From Arthrobacter sp. 135MFCol5.1 (GTDB lineage: Bacteria; Actinomycetota; Actinomycetes; Actinomycetales; Micrococcaceae), in contig NZ_KB895460.1 of assembly GCF_000374865.1 (NCBI RefSeq), forward strand, positions 1-64,000: DNA of 64,000 nt, in the 5' to 3' direction. A program made the position numbers and the translations under genes. Below, piece by piece: positions 7,967 through 17,709 of the stretch. The notes below the pieces were generated by a model. It had not been told where the DNA came from. It saw nothing but the letters and a program-made list of their open reading frames with translations, and made no database searches. Within the stretch, counting starts at the first letter, position 1. The number at the start of each line of letters is the position of its first letter.

Positions 7967-9199
7967 GTGAAAGAACGGGTACTTCCAACGCACGACGGCG
8001 GCAGGCTGGCTGTCTACAGCTACGGCACCGCGGATGCGCCGGGAGAACGGCGCGTCGTGGTGATCGGCGGCGCGTTCCTTACCGCCTCGATCTACCGCCC
8101 CTTCTCGGTGGAACTGGCGAAGGGGCTGGGCGAGGGCTGGGCGGTGGACGTGTACGACCGGCGCGGCCGGGGCAACTCCTCCGAGCAGCCGCCGGGCTAC
8201 TCCATGGCCACCGAAATTTCGGATGTCCGGACCGTGATGGATGCCACCGGTGCCCGGAACATTCTGGGCCACAGCCTGGGCGGGGCGGTGGCGCTCAACG
8301 CCGTCCAGGAGTTCACTGGCACCGGGTACGTGCCGGACAAACTCGCGGTGTACGACGCCGCGGTGAACATCGACGGCAGCATCGACACCGCCTGGCTGGA
8401 CGGATTCGAGGACGCCGTCAACAACGGCAGGGTTGGCCGCGCCCTGGCGTACATGAAGAAGGCCACCAGTCCCGGCTCCGTCATGGCACGGATCCCGGTT
8501 CCCGTGCTGGCCGGCCTGATGGCCGTGCTGTCCCGGACCAAGGTGAACACATTGTTCCGCGAGGTGATGCCCAGCGGAGTGGGTGAGCTGCGTGCGGCCT
8601 TCGACGAAAAGGACCACGCGCGGGACTTCAGCGTGCTGCCGGCCGGCACGCATTTCATGGCCGGCGGCAAGAGCCCCGACTACTACAAGGTGACCGCGGA
8701 GCGGCTGCACGCAGCCGTTCCGGGCAGCACCCACCAGCTCTCACCCAAATGCTTCCACGGCTCCATTCCGGCGGCGGTCAAGGAGCTCGTGGCTGATGTC
8801 TCGGCGTACTTCACCGGCGGTAATCCGGGCGGCGCCCCGCCCGGATTCCTCCGGAGCTATCCCCGTTCCCCGCGGCTGAAGCCCGCCAAGGCAGCCTCCC
8901 CCAGGTCCCGCCACACGGTCCGCGGCTTCGGTTCTTTGCTCCGGTCAGCCAGCCAGTCGCCCCAGGCGGTGATGTCCTCCCCGCCCGCGGCGGCCACGGC
9001 GTCACAGGCGAAGCCGACGGCGGCCGTCCCGTCACGGAGCTGGACCGACCCGAGCAGCATTGGCTCGGGAAGGGCGGCCAGGAACGTCCCCAAGGCCGCG
9101 GGCGGCAGCAGCCACCGCTCCCCAGCCAGCTCTGCGCCGTCGTCGGACCGGTACACGCCGGGCTTCGGCGGCACCGTGTCCAGTGCCACCATCCGATAG
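7967..9199 (+). CDS. Alpha/beta hydrolase with probable stop-codon loss
   Basis: The first 285 residues are a clear alpha/beta hydrolase, with DRRGRGNSS after strand 4 and the nucleophile elbow GHSLGG (Ser about residue 102). Similarity to its paralogue at 18511 ends at SAYFTGG, matching the paralogue's C-terminal SDFFAG. The frame here then continues for 125 Pro/Arg/Ser-rich residues antisense to the allophanate hydrolase gene. A TAA at 8821 just after this point is out of frame, and one missing base in the GGCGG run would explain that. The natural product is probably about 285 residues, ending near 8823. The start is GTG after GGGCGG. Substrate unknown. Confidence 0.7.
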   Translation: MKERVLPTHDGGRLAVYSYGTADAPGERRVVVIGGAFLTASIYRPFSVELAKGLGEGWAVDVYDRRGRGNSSEQPPGYSMATEISDVRTVMDATGARNILGHSLGGAVALNAVQEFTGTGYVPDKLAVYDAAVNIDGSIDTAWLDGFEDAVNNGRVGRALAYMKKATSPGSVMARIPVPVLAGLMAVLSRTKVNTLFREVMPSGVGELRAAFDEKDHARDFSVLPAGTHFMAGGKSPDYYKVTAERLHAAVPGSTHQLSPKCFHGSIPAAVKELVADVSAYFTGGNPGGAPPGFLRSYPRSPRLKPAKAASPRSRHTVRGFGSLLRSASQSPQAVMSSPPAAATASQAKPTAAVPSRSWTDPSSIGSGRAARNVPKAAGGSSHRSPASSAPSSDRYTPGFGGTVSSATIR

Positions 9200-10719
9200 C
9201 GCGCAGAAGTGCGAACGGGCCCGTCCCAGAAGGCGCCGAGTTCCTCAAGCTCGCGGGCCAGCGGCTGGCCCTTGCGGTGCGCGCCCACCACCACCAGCGG
9301 CAGGGCCGTTGCGCCGGCGGCGACCGGCCAGGGAATGGGCGACGACGGCCGGGCGGCTCCTGCGGCTGCCTCCAGTCCTGCGGCACCAGGCGCCGCCCCG
9401 GCCGCGAAGAGTCCAGGCTGCGCTGGGTTGGTTTCCAGCCGGCGGGCGATGTCCGCCGCCACGGCGTCATCGAACGCCCGGCCCACCACCGTGACGCCGA
9501 ACTGGGCGCCGTCCACCCCGCCGGCCGGGACAGCCACGGCACAAAGATCGAACAGGTTGCAGAAGTTCGTGTAGGTGCCCAGCAACGAGTTCACCCCCAC
9601 CGGATCCGCGGCAACCTCTGCCAGGGTGGGGTGGAACGGCGCCGTCGGAACCAGGAGGGCATCGAAGCCCTGGAGGCGGCCCATGGCGGTGGCCTTCAAT
9701 TCCTCCAGCCTGGCGGTGTCGGCGACGTACCGGGAGGCGGACACCGTGCCGGCGGCACGGATGATGCCTTCCACGGTGGAATCGATGCCTGCACGGCCGC
9801 CCGTGCCGGCGTCGTGCTTTGCCAGGAAGTCCCCAACTGCAGCGTGGCGTTCGGCCACCAGCGCTCCGTCGTAGAGCAGCCGTGCTGCCTGGAGGAACGC
9901 GTCGAACTCGATCGCTTCGGCATCCACCCCGCTGGACCGCAGGCGGTCCACCTGCCGCTGGAATTCCGCAGCCCACTCAGGCGGCAGGGCCGGGAGGCTC
10001 GCGGGGTAGGCCACCCGGGGCCGGGACGGCGCCGCGAGCTTTGTGTCCGCGGGCCACGCCCGGGCACCGCCGGCCATGATGCCCATGGCGAGCTCGGCCG
10101 TGGCCAGGTCCCGGGCGAAAATCGTGACGGCGTCCCAGGACCGGCAGGCCGGCACCACCCCTGCCGTGGAGACCACGTTCAGCGTTGCCTTGATGCCCAC
10201 GATGCCCTGCAACCCGGCGGGAACCCGGCCGGATCCTGCCGTGTCGGTGCCGATGGCGATGTCCACCAGTCCCAGCGCCACGGCCACGGCGGACCCGGAG
10301 CTGGACCCGCCGGAGATCCGGTCCGGCCGGCGGGAGTCCCGGACGGCGCCGTAGGGGCTGCGCGTTCCCACCAGGCCGGTAGCGAACTGGTCAAGGTTGG
10401 TGGCGCCGAGGACCATGGCACCCGCGGCGCGGAGCCGCGCCACGGCTTCGGCATCCTGCTCCGGCACGTAGGCGAAGCCGGGGCAGGCCGCCGTGGTGGG
10501 AATCCCGGCCACGTCAACGTTGTTCTTCACGGCCAGCACCAGTCCGGCCAGCGGCAGGTGCGCACCCCGGGCAACGGCGGCGTCGATGGTTGCCGCTTCG
10601 GCCAGGACGTCCTCGCGGCCGCGTAGCGTTATCCAGATTTCCGGGCGGTCCACGGCGTCAACCGCGGCCAGTGCTGCTTCGGCGCGCCGCGTGGCGGCGC
10701 CTGCGGGTGCCGGGTTCAT
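8857..10719 (-). CDS. atzF: Allophanate hydrolase
   Basis: The 620-residue enzyme splits allophanate into ammonia and CO2, the last step after urea or guanidine carboxylation. The N-terminal amidase-signature domain (about 1-450) shows the catalytic Lys in LAVKNNVDVAG. The Ser/cis-Ser pair is in GGSSSGSAVAVALG, with DTAGSGRVPAGLQG. The C-terminal allophanate-hydrolase domain (about 490-620) includes LVVVGAHRKGQPLARELEELG. The ATG overlaps the carboxylase stop codon (ATGA), so the two are translationally coupled. Its 3' end is overlapped antisense by the over-long hydrolase frame. Confidence 0.96.
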   Translation of the reverse strand: MNPAPAGAATRRAEAALAAVDAVDRPEIWITLRGREDVLAEAATIDAAVARGAHLPLAGLVLAVKNNVDVAGIPTTAACPGFAYVPEQDAEAVARLRAAGAMVLGATNLDQFATGLVGTRSPYGAVRDSRRPDRISGGSSSGSAVAVALGLVDIAIGTDTAGSGRVPAGLQGIVGIKATLNVVSTAGVVPACRSWDAVTIFARDLATAELAMGIMAGGARAWPADTKLAAPSRPRVAYPASLPALPPEWAAEFQRQVDRLRSSGVDAEAIEFDAFLQAARLLYDGALVAERHAAVGDFLAKHDAGTGGRAGIDSTVEGIIRAAGTVSASRYVADTARLEELKATAMGRLQGFDALLVPTAPFHPTLAEVAADPVGVNSLLGTYTNFCNLFDLCAVAVPAGGVDGAQFGVTVVGRAFDDAVAADIARRLETNPAQPGLFAAGAAPGAAGLEAAAGAARPSSPIPWPVAAGATALPLVVVGAHRKGQPLARELEELGAFWDGPVRTSARYRMVALDTVPPKPGVYRSDDGAELAGERWLLPPAALGTFLAALPEPMLLGSVQLRDGTAAVGFACDAVAAAGGEDITAWGDWLADRSKEPKPRTVWRDLGEAALAGFSRGERG

Positions 10720-13700
10720 ACCGTGGCCCCTTCCAGTTCGAGGTCCTCCACCTCGAGCAGCGCAAGGTCGCTGCCGCCGAGGACAACCACTGCCTCCCCG
10801 GCAACCACCTGCGAACCCGCCGTGGGCAGGACACGGAGCACCACACCGTCGCACGGCGCCTCCAGGACTGTCTCCATTTTCATTGCCTCCAGCGAGACCA
10901 GCGGCTGGCCCTTCGCCACCCGGTCGCCCTCGGCCACATCCACCTTCCAGACGCTTGCGGCGAACGGGGCGGAGACCAGGGACCCGCCGTCCGGAACCAC
11001 CACGTCATCTGCTGCGGGGGCGGCGACGGCGGCGAGCGCCTCGGCACGGTCGAACTCGCCGGCGTCAGCCCAGGCCTGCCGTTCCACAGCGAAAGCCGCA
11101 CCCTGCTTGTCCCGGAATGCCTCGATGGACGCGCGGTTTTCGGCCAGGAACTGTTCGTGCTCAGCGAGCGAGAACGTGCCGTCCTCGATCTCCACGCCGC
11201 GGCCGCGGCCGGCCGCCATGTCGGCGCGCAGGTCCAGGAGTTCCTCCGGACTGACGGGATACCAGGAAATCCGGTCGAAGAAACGGAGCAACCAAGGCGA
11301 TCCGGGTTCGAACGGAGCGGAATCGGCGTACCGGGACCACACCTGGGTGGTGCGGCCCACGAACTGGTAGCCGCCGGGGCCCTCCATCCCGTAAATGCAC
11401 ATGTACGCGCCGCCGATGCCCACCGCGTTCTCCGGCGTCCAGGTGCGCGCCGGGTTGTACTTGGTGGTGACCAGGCGGTGCCGCGGATCCAGCGGCGTGG
11501 CCACAGGCGCACCCAGGTACACGTCGCCCAGGCCCAGGACCAGGTATTCGGCATTGAAGACGGTGTCGAAGACGTCGTTGACGGAGTCCAGGCCGTTGAT
11601 CCGGCGGATGAACTCGATGTTCCACGGGCACCACGGTGCATCATCCCGGACGCCTGCCATGTATCGTTCGATCGCCTCGCGGGTGGCGGGGTCGTCCCAG
11701 GACAGCGGCAGCCGGACGGTGCGGCTGGGAACCACCAGCTCGGAGCTCGCCGGCAGGGCTGCCTCGACCTCCTGAACCAGGCCCAGCAGCCGGCGGGTGG
11801 ACAGGACGGACGGGTCCACCTTGATCTGCAGCGACCGGATACCCGGGGTCAGGTCAACAATGCCGGGCACCCGGAGCGCTTCGATGTGCTGGTGCAGGGC
11901 GTGGACCCGGGCCCGCAAGCCCAAGTCCAGCACCATGTCGCCGTATTCCACCAGCAGGTTGTCATCGCCGGAGCGGCGGTACGTGACCGCGGGCCGGCCG
12001 GAACCTTCCGGCACCCGGCCCAGGACGCCGTCGTCGCCATCTCCGCGGACCGGCCCCGGCGCTACGGCTGCCGCTGCCGGAAGCTTCAGGGCGGCACTGC
12101 CGGACCAGCCGGCGTCGCCCGGGAGGACCAGCTGGCGGCCGGGTCCCAAGTCCGCGGCCGACGGCGCCTGGCTGGCTTTGATGGGCACGAACCGGACCTT
12201 GTCCCCCGGACGGAGCTGGCCGAGCTTCCAGCGCTCGGCCGTCACGACGGTGACGGGGCAGACGAACCCGCCCAGGCTGGGCCCGTCCGGGCCAAGCAGG
12301 ATGGGGGTATCGCCGGTAAAGTCCAGGGCGCCCACCGAGTAGGCGGTGTCGTGGATGTTGGAAGGGTGCAGGCCTGCCTCGCCGCCGTCGGTCCGCGCCC
12401 AGCGGGGTTTGGGGCCGATGAGACGGACGCCGGTGCGGGCGGAATTGAAGTGCACCTCATACTCCGCGGCATACAGGTCCTCGATATCTTCGCGCTGGAA
12501 GAACTCGGGGGCGCCGTGCGGCCCCTCGGCCACGGCCAGTTCCCAGGTGGACACGAGGACGGGGCGGCTGTCGGCGGGCACCGCTGCAGCCTGGCCTGCG
12601 GCCGGTACCCCATCCACCGTGACCGCGCGGAGTACGTCGCCGGCGCGCAGAACCCGTCCGGCGTGGCCGCCGAACTGGCCCAGGGTAAAGGTTGACGCGC
12701 TGCCCAGGTAGGCGGGAATGTCCAGGCCGCCCTGGAACAGGATGTAGCCGCGCAGGCCCTTGCCGGTGGCCGTGCCGACGTCGAGCGTCCCGCCTGCCGG
12801 GACGGTCACGGGGGTCCAGGCGGGCACCTCCACGCCGTCAACGGTCACTGTGACCTCCGCGCCGGTGACGCAGACGGTGGTGGCATGCGTGAACACCAGG
12901 CTGGGTCCAGTCATGGTGAACTCCAGGCCCGGGACCCCTTCGGGGTTGCCCAGCGCAGTGTTGCCCAGGCGGAAGGAGAGGTCATCCATGGGGCCGCTCG
13001 GCGGAACGCCGATCTGCCAGAGCCCGGTGCGTCCAGGCCAGTCCTGCACGCTGGTCTGCAGCCCGGGTCGTTCCACGGTGATCCGCGGTTCGGGGTCTCC
13101 CACGTTGTCCAGGGTGCTGGTGGAGTGCTCGACGGCGCGGACCACGTCCATGCCGCTCACGGCGCGGAGCAGCCCTAGGTTGGTCTCGATGCCATCGATC
13201 CGGGTCTTGCCCAGCGCAACGGCGAGGCGGTCGAAGGCCTCGGTGCGGCTTGCGCCGAAGGTGATGATCTTGCCCAGGAGGGGATCGTAGTTGGTGGAGA
13301 CGTCGGTGCCGGTCTCCACCCAGGCATCCACGCGCGCTTCCTCCGGCCCCGGGTAGGCGGCGCTGGTGACGGTTCCGGCGCTGGGCTGGAAGCCGCGTGC
13401 CGGGTCTTCGGCGTAAACGCGGGCCTCCACGGCGTGCCCGGATACCGGCAACGCATCGGGCACGTCCGCCAACACCGTGTGGGCTTCGGCGCCGGCCTGG
13501 GCGAGGCGGAGCATCCATTCCACCAGGTCCACCCCCGTGACGGACTCGGTGACGGGGTGCTCCACCTGGAGCCGGGCGTTGACTTCCAGGAAGGAGGCTT
13601 CCTTGCGGGCGGAGTCGTAGACGAACTCGACTGTGCCGGCGGAGCGGTAGTTAAGGGAGGCGCAGAGGGCGCGGGAGCTGCGGTGCAGTTCCTCGCGCAG

Positions 13701-14462
13701 ATCGACGGGCAGGTCCGGGGCGGGGGCCTCCTCGAGGACTTTCTGGTGGCGGCGCTGGAGGGAGCAGTCCCGGTCGCCCAGGCTGACCACCCGGCCTTCG
13801 CCGTCGCCAAAGACCTGGACCTCCACGTGGCGGGCGTTCTCCACATACCGTTCGGCGAAGACCCCTGCGGTGCCGAAGCTGGCACCGGCAAGCCGGGCGA
13901 CGCGGGGGAAGCTGTCCACGAGCTCGGCCTCCGTGCGGCAGACCGTCATGCCGATCCCGCCGCCACCGCCGGTGGCCTTGAGCATCAGCGGGAACCCAAT
14001 GGTTGCGGAGGCCGCGACGGCGGCGTCCACGTCCTCAAGCAGGCCGGAACCGGCGATCATGGGCACCCCGGCCGCACGTGCGGCGTCGCGTGCGGTGTGC
14101 TTGGTTCCGAAGATCCGCAGCTGTTCGGGGGTGGGGCCGACGAAGACCAGGCCGGCAGCTTCCACGGCCTCGGCGAAGGCCGCGTCCTCGGACAGGAAGC
14201 CGTAACCAGGGTGGATGGCGCCGGCGCCGGTTTCCTTTGCCGCGGCCAGGATCGCCTCCACCCGGAGGTAGGACTCCTTGGCCGGCGCAGGCCCCAGCAG
14301 CACAGCCTCGTCGGCGAGCCGGACGTGCTTGGCGCCGCGGTCGGCCTCGGAGAAGACGGCGATGGTGCGCAGCCCCAGTTTCCTGGCAGATTCGATGATG
14401 CGGCACGCGATTTCGCCGCGGTTGGCGACCAACAGGGTGTCGAAGAGTTTTGAGGTGGTCAC
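10716..14462 (-). CDS. Biotin-dependent urea/guanidine carboxylase
   Basis: The 1248-residue multidomain enzyme runs biotin carboxylase (about 1-450, starting LFDTLLVANRGEIACRIIES, with ATGGGGGIGM), then the KipA-type and KipI-type carboxyltransferase domains (about 480-1040), then a C-terminal biotinyl domain with the biotinylation motif EAMKMET. It uses ATP and bicarbonate to carboxylate urea to allophanate or guanidine to carboxyguanidine. The companion DUF1989 pair favours guanidine, because those proteins are reported to be carboxyguanidine deiminase subunits. The residue reported to set substrate choice could not be placed here. The GTG start overlaps the upstream stop (GTGA). No ortholog symbol is assigned because urea and guanidine carboxylase cannot be told apart. 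Confidence 0.94.
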   Translation of the reverse strand: MTTSKLFDTLLVANRGEIACRIIESARKLGLRTIAVFSEADRGAKHVRLADEAVLLGPAPAKESYLRVEAILAAAKETGAGAIHPGYGFLSEDAAFAEAVEAAGLVFVGPTPEQLRIFGTKHTARDAARAAGVPMIAGSGLLEDVDAAVAASATIGFPLMLKATGGGGGIGMTVCRTEAELVDSFPRVARLAGASFGTAGVFAERYVENARHVEVQVFGDGEGRVVSLGDRDCSLQRRHQKVLEEAPAPDLPVDLREELHRSSRALCASLNYRSAGTVEFVYDSARKEASFLEVNARLQVEHPVTESVTGVDLVEWMLRLAQAGAEAHTVLADVPDALPVSGHAVEARVYAEDPARGFQPSAGTVTSAAYPGPEEARVDAWVETGTDVSTNYDPLLGKIITFGASRTEAFDRLAVALGKTRIDGIETNLGLLRAVSGMDVVRAVEHSTSTLDNVGDPEPRITVERPGLQTSVQDWPGRTGLWQIGVPPSGPMDDLSFRLGNTALGNPEGVPGLEFTMTGPSLVFTHATTVCVTGAEVTVTVDGVEVPAWTPVTVPAGGTLDVGTATGKGLRGYILFQGGLDIPAYLGSASTFTLGQFGGHAGRVLRAGDVLRAVTVDGVPAAGQAAAVPADSRPVLVSTWELAVAEGPHGAPEFFQREDIEDLYAAEYEVHFNSARTGVRLIGPKPRWARTDGGEAGLHPSNIHDTAYSVGALDFTGDTPILLGPDGPSLGGFVCPVTVVTAERWKLGQLRPGDKVRFVPIKASQAPSAADLGPGRQLVLPGDAGWSGSAALKLPAAAAVAPGPVRGDGDDGVLGRVPEGSGRPAVTYRRSGDDNLLVEYGDMVLDLGLRARVHALHQHIEALRVPGIVDLTPGIRSLQIKVDPSVLSTRRLLGLVQEVEAALPASSELVVPSRTVRLPLSWDDPATREAIERYMAGVRDDAPWCPWNIEFIRRINGLDSVNDVFDTVFNAEYLVLGLGDVYLGAPVATPLDPRHRLVTTKYNPARTWTPENAVGIGGAYMCIYGMEGPGGYQFVGRTTQVWSRYADSAPFEPGSPWLLRFFDRISWYPVSPEELLDLRADMAAGRGRGVEIEDGTFSLAEHEQFLAENRASIEAFRDKQGAAFAVERQAWADAGEFDRAEALAAVAAPAADDVVVPDGGSLVSAPFAASVWKVDVAEGDRVAKGQPLVSLEAMKMETVLEAPCDGVVLRVLPTAGSQVVAGEAVVVLGGSDLALLEVEDLELEGATV

Positions 14463-15130
14463 AGTGCAGCCTCCGGCCGGGTGACGATCATGCGGACGGG
14501 CGTGGGGTTGAAGCCGTTGCACGGGTTGTTGATTTGCGGGCAGTTGGAGACGAGCACCAGGGTGTCCACCTCCGCCTTCAGCGCAACGCGCTTGCCGGGG
14601 GCGGACAGTCCGTCCACGATCCCCAGGGCGCCGTCCGGGTCCACCGGGACATTCATGAACCAGTTGATGTTGGACACCAGGTCCCGTTTGCCCAGGCCCC
14701 AGCGGGAGCCCTCGATCAGGAAGTTCTCCACGCAGGCGTGCTGTTCACGGGTGTGTTGGCCGTAGCGGAGGGTGTTGGATTCCTGCGAGCAGGCGCCGCC
14801 AATGGTGTCGTGCACGCCCACTTCGTCCGCAACAACGGTCATCAGGGCAGCACCGGTGTCGGCGCGCAGGACCGAACCGGTGGTGAGGACGATGGACTGC
14901 TGCGCGGCGATGGTGGCTGCAGCCGAGTAGCGCACGGTGGTGTCCCCGGCTGCGTAGAGCAGGCAGTCAACGGCCTGGTTGCCTTCCAGGTCCACGATGG
15001 TCAGCACGTCGCCGGCTGCCACCACTGCCGACCAGGGGCCGCGGGCTTCGACAAATTCGTCCAGGATCAGGGTGCCGGGGGCCAGTGCCGTGCCTGCAGC
15101 GTCCGGGCGGGTCTCAATGGCGGTGTTCAT
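14459..15130 (-). CDS. Urea amidolyase-associated protein 2 / carboxyguanidine deiminase subunit (DUF1989)
   Basis: The 223-residue DUF1989 protein carries the conserved GNQAVDCLLYAAGDTTVRYS and GGACSQESNTLRYG segments, and CNPTPVRMIVTRPEAAL-like residues at the C-terminus. Members paired with a second DUF1989 protein beside urea-type carboxylases were long called urea amidolyase-associated. They have since been shown in other bacteria to act together as a carboxyguanidine deiminase yielding allophanate. It overlaps the upstream DUF1989 gene and the downstream carboxylase by four bases each, so the three are likely translated as a coupled unit. Confidence 0.9.
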   Translation of the reverse strand: MNTAIETRPDAAGTALAPGTLILDEFVEARGPWSAVVAAGDVLTIVDLEGNQAVDCLLYAAGDTTVRYSAAATIAAQQSIVLTTGSVLRADTGAALMTVVADEVGVHDTIGGACSQESNTLRYGQHTREQHACVENFLIEGSRWGLGKRDLVSNINWFMNVPVDPDGALGIVDGLSAPGKRVALKAEVDTLVLVSNCPQINNPCNGFNPTPVRMIVTRPEAAL

Positions 15131-16002
15131 CGGGCGTTCCTTGCGGTGAGATCGTGTTCGGTATTGAGCAGGGCCTGCAGGTGTTCCGGGGCCAGTGGGC
15201 CAACCAGGCGGCCTGCTTCGAGTTCGCGAAGGTCCTGCGGCGCGTGCCAGGCAAGGATGTCCACGGCAGTTCCGGTGAACTCCCGGCGGGGGTCCAGCGG
15301 GTGCGCTGTGTTGGCCAGGACCAGGACGGCGTCCAGGTGGAGAAGGAGCTCGACGGCGGCACCGGGGCCTGCGCTGCCGGTGAAGGTGATGCTGCCGGCC
15401 GGGTCAACGGTGATGCCCTTGAAGAAGGACAGCGACGGAGCGACGTCCCGCGGACCCATCCCGTTCTTCAGGGCGCCCAGCGTGAGCAGTTCGCGCGCCG
15501 CCGGAGATGCGCTGTGGACTGTTCCCGCACCGTATTTCGCGGTGTTGCCGGTGAGCGTGGTGGCGCCCGTCAGGGCATCATGCCGGGCGGAGGTATCGGC
15601 CACGATGGTGGCCATCAGCCGGCCGGCGTCGGACAGCAGCGGGTGCCCGGCAGCGGGATAGGCCTGCCACGGGACCTTGACGGTGTCGGCGACATTCAGT
15701 CGTTCGTGGGTGGCACCGGTCCGGTACAGGAGCGCATGGACGCAGCCGTCGCCGGCGGTATCCGTGAGCCGGATCCGGGTGCCGCGGGCCAATGCCATGG
15801 TGGTGTAGCGGCCAAAGGCGAGGGACTCCGCCCAGGTGGGGGACGCGTCGTCGGGCATTCCGGACAGGAGGCGCCCTGGCGCGGAGGCGGCCGGGACGAA
15901 GCGCATGGTTTCGGCGGTCTTGCCTTGCTGGTCCCTGGCGTGGGCGCGGGCGCCGGCCGTGGTGGCGGTGCCGGCGGCGGCCGTTTCGATGGTCTGTGTC
16001 AT
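15127..16002 (-). CDS. Urea amidolyase-associated protein 1 / carboxyguanidine deiminase subunit (DUF1989)
   Basis: The 291-residue DUF1989 protein starts at MTQTIETAAAG. The frame extends 81 residues upstream, but that part is Pro/Arg-rich and overlaps the permease 3' end. Recognisable segments are RLTDTAGDGCVHALLYRTG, GPRDVAPSLSFFKGITVDP and WHAPQDLRELE near the C-terminus. It is the larger partner of the adjacent DUF1989 protein, with which it forms the deiminase in characterised systems. It follows the permease by 44 bp and overlaps the next gene by four bases. Confidence 0.9.
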   Translation of the reverse strand: MTQTIETAAAGTATTAGARAHARDQQGKTAETMRFVPAASAPGRLLSGMPDDASPTWAESLAFGRYTTMALARGTRIRLTDTAGDGCVHALLYRTGATHERLNVADTVKVPWQAYPAAGHPLLSDAGRLMATIVADTSARHDALTGATTLTGNTAKYGAGTVHSASPAARELLTLGALKNGMGPRDVAPSLSFFKGITVDPAGSITFTGSAGPGAAVELLLHLDAVLVLANTAHPLDPRREFTGTAVDILAWHAPQDLRELEAGRLVGPLAPEHLQALLNTEHDLTARNAR

Positions 16003-16046
16003 GGTCGAGGTCCTGGTTGTTGTCGGGAACGATGGGAATTTAGGGC

Positions 16047-17552
16047 TCAGGCCTTGGTGGCTGCGAGGTTCCTGCGCCGGACCCAGACGCCCAGGAGGAG
16101 GACGGCGGCGACCATGAGCGGTGCGGACCACAGGAGCAGCCCGTTGTCGCCGGAGGGGTCGTACACCTCGGGCCGGGGCCAGGCGAGGTTGACCACCATG
16201 AGGCCTCCGTAGAGGACGGCGAGGATGTTGACCGGCAGGCCCCAACGGCCCAGGGAGAACAGGCCGGCAGGCATGGTCTGGCCCACCCGCGCCCAGTCAC
16301 CGCGGAGGCGGTTGATCAGCTGCGGGACGGTGACCAGGAGGTAGGCGATGTAAACCATCACGATGCAGACGCTGCACAGGGTGGTGAAGAGGGCAGCGTT
16401 GCCGACGTTGATGGCCAGCACGGCAACTGCCAGCGCGCCGATCACGATCGAGGGCCACATGGGCGTCCCGCGGGTGGGGTGAACGGAGGAGAGCAAGGCC
16501 GACGCCGGGAGCTTGCCGTCGCGGGCCATCGAGAATACGAGCCGGGAACCGGCGGTCTGGATTGCCAAGGTGCAGACGAAGATGGCAATGGCAACGTCAA
16601 CCAGCAGGACCTTTCCCCAGAAGGTTCCCAGGACAGCGGTGAGGACGTAGGGCAGGCCTTCGGTGGCGAGGCGGCCGTCGTCGAGGCTGGGGGCGGCCAT
16701 CAGGGCGGTGATGATCATCAGGGCGCCGCCAATGCCGGAGATGAGCAGGGCGGAGAGAATGGTCCGCGGTGCGGTGCGGCGCGGGTCCTTGGTTTCCTCG
16801 GAGAGCTCCCCGGCGGAGTTGAAGCCCACCATGACGTAGGCGGCCATGAGCCCCGAGACCAGGAAGGCTCCCACGGCGCCGAGGTCCGAGCCCTCAAGGA
16901 CGGTGGTGTCCGCCACCACGTCCGGACCGCGCTGGGCGGCGCTGATGAGGGCGAGGATCACGGCTGCGACGCCGACGATTTCGCAGGTGACACCGACGGA
17001 GTTCACGTGCGCCATGAGCTTGACGCCCAGGGAGTTGATGATGGTGGTGGCCACCAGCAGGACGGCACCCAGGATCACCGCGTTGGATGCCCCGGTGACG
17101 GTGTTGAGGGCGGGGTCACCACCCACCACCTGGAATCCGTCCCACAGCTGGGGCAGGACCACCTGGAGGGCGATGGCTGCGGCTGCCGCGGTGACCACCT
17201 GCGCGATGGCCATGAACCAGCCGGCAAACCAGCCCACGGCCTCCCCGCCGACGCGGCGCGCCCACTGGTAAACGGCTCCGGAGAGCGGGTAGCGGGCGGC
17301 GAGTTCGGCAAAATTGAGGGCCACGAGCAGCTGGCCCACCAGCACTACCGGCCAGGTCCAGAAGAACGCGGGACCAGCGAAGGAGTAGCCGAAGGCGAAG
17401 AGCTGGAAGATGGTGGTGAGGATGGAGACGAAGGAGAAACCGGCGGCAAAGGAAGCGTAGCGGCCGAGCTTTCGGTGCAGGGTGGGCTGGTAGCCAAGGG
17501 ACGTCAGGTCTGCATCGTCCTGGTGGACGGTGGGAAGAACGGTGGATGTCAT
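16047..17552 (-). CDS. APC-family amino acid/amine permease, likely guanidine or urea uptake
   Basis: The 501-residue transporter has about 12 to 14 hydrophobic helices and opens with the APC-type N-terminus LGYQPTLHRKLGRYASFAAGFSFVS, split by the first helix. GFNSAGELSEETKDPRRTAPR is the conserved cytoplasmic loop of the APC superfamily. It is the first gene of the nitrogen operon, so it probably imports the substrate (guanidine, or urea or an amine). The ATG at 17552 has GGAG eight bases upstream. The 73-residue upstream extension in the same frame crosses the promoter region and was discarded. Confidence 0.88.
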   Translation of the reverse strand: MTSTVLPTVHQDDADLTSLGYQPTLHRKLGRYASFAAGFSFVSILTTIFQLFAFGYSFAGPAFFWTWPVVLVGQLLVALNFAELAARYPLSGAVYQWARRVGGEAVGWFAGWFMAIAQVVTAAAAAIALQVVLPQLWDGFQVVGGDPALNTVTGASNAVILGAVLLVATTIINSLGVKLMAHVNSVGVTCEIVGVAAVILALISAAQRGPDVVADTTVLEGSDLGAVGAFLVSGLMAAYVMVGFNSAGELSEETKDPRRTAPRTILSALLISGIGGALMIITALMAAPSLDDGRLATEGLPYVLTAVLGTFWGKVLLVDVAIAIFVCTLAIQTAGSRLVFSMARDGKLPASALLSSVHPTRGTPMWPSIVIGALAVAVLAINVGNAALFTTLCSVCIVMVYIAYLLVTVPQLINRLRGDWARVGQTMPAGLFSLGRWGLPVNILAVLYGGLMVVNLAWPRPEVYDPSGDNGLLLWSAPLMVAAVLLLGVWVRRRNLAATKA

Positions 17553-17589
17553 GGGAATCTCCGGGGCTGGAAAGGGATCTTGGGGGCGA

Positions 17590-17623
17590 AGCCTTCCGGC
17601 AGTGCAGCGCTCGGCCGAAGGCT
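17590..17623 (-). other. Leader stem-loop upstream of the permease
   Basis: AGCCTTC (17590-17596) pairs with GAAGGCT (17617-17623), and the stem extends inwards through GGC/GCC with one bulge. It would lie 38-71 bases before the permease ATG in the mRNA leader. It does not show the conserved sequences I know for guanidine riboswitches. A role in mRNA stability or attenuation is only possible. Confidence 0.35.
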
Positions 17624-17709
17624 GCGGATTACCGGTCACTTGATAGTTTTCCAGCGCGATGTCCCCAAACAGTTTCCCCTCTGTAAAAGGCGGATAGACA
17701 TCTTGTTTC

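Noticed and set aside
16003..16245. 81-residue N-terminal extension of the first DUF1989 protein
   Set aside because: Pro/Arg-rich, overlaps the permease 3' coding end out of frame, and the family N-terminus begins near MTQTIET.
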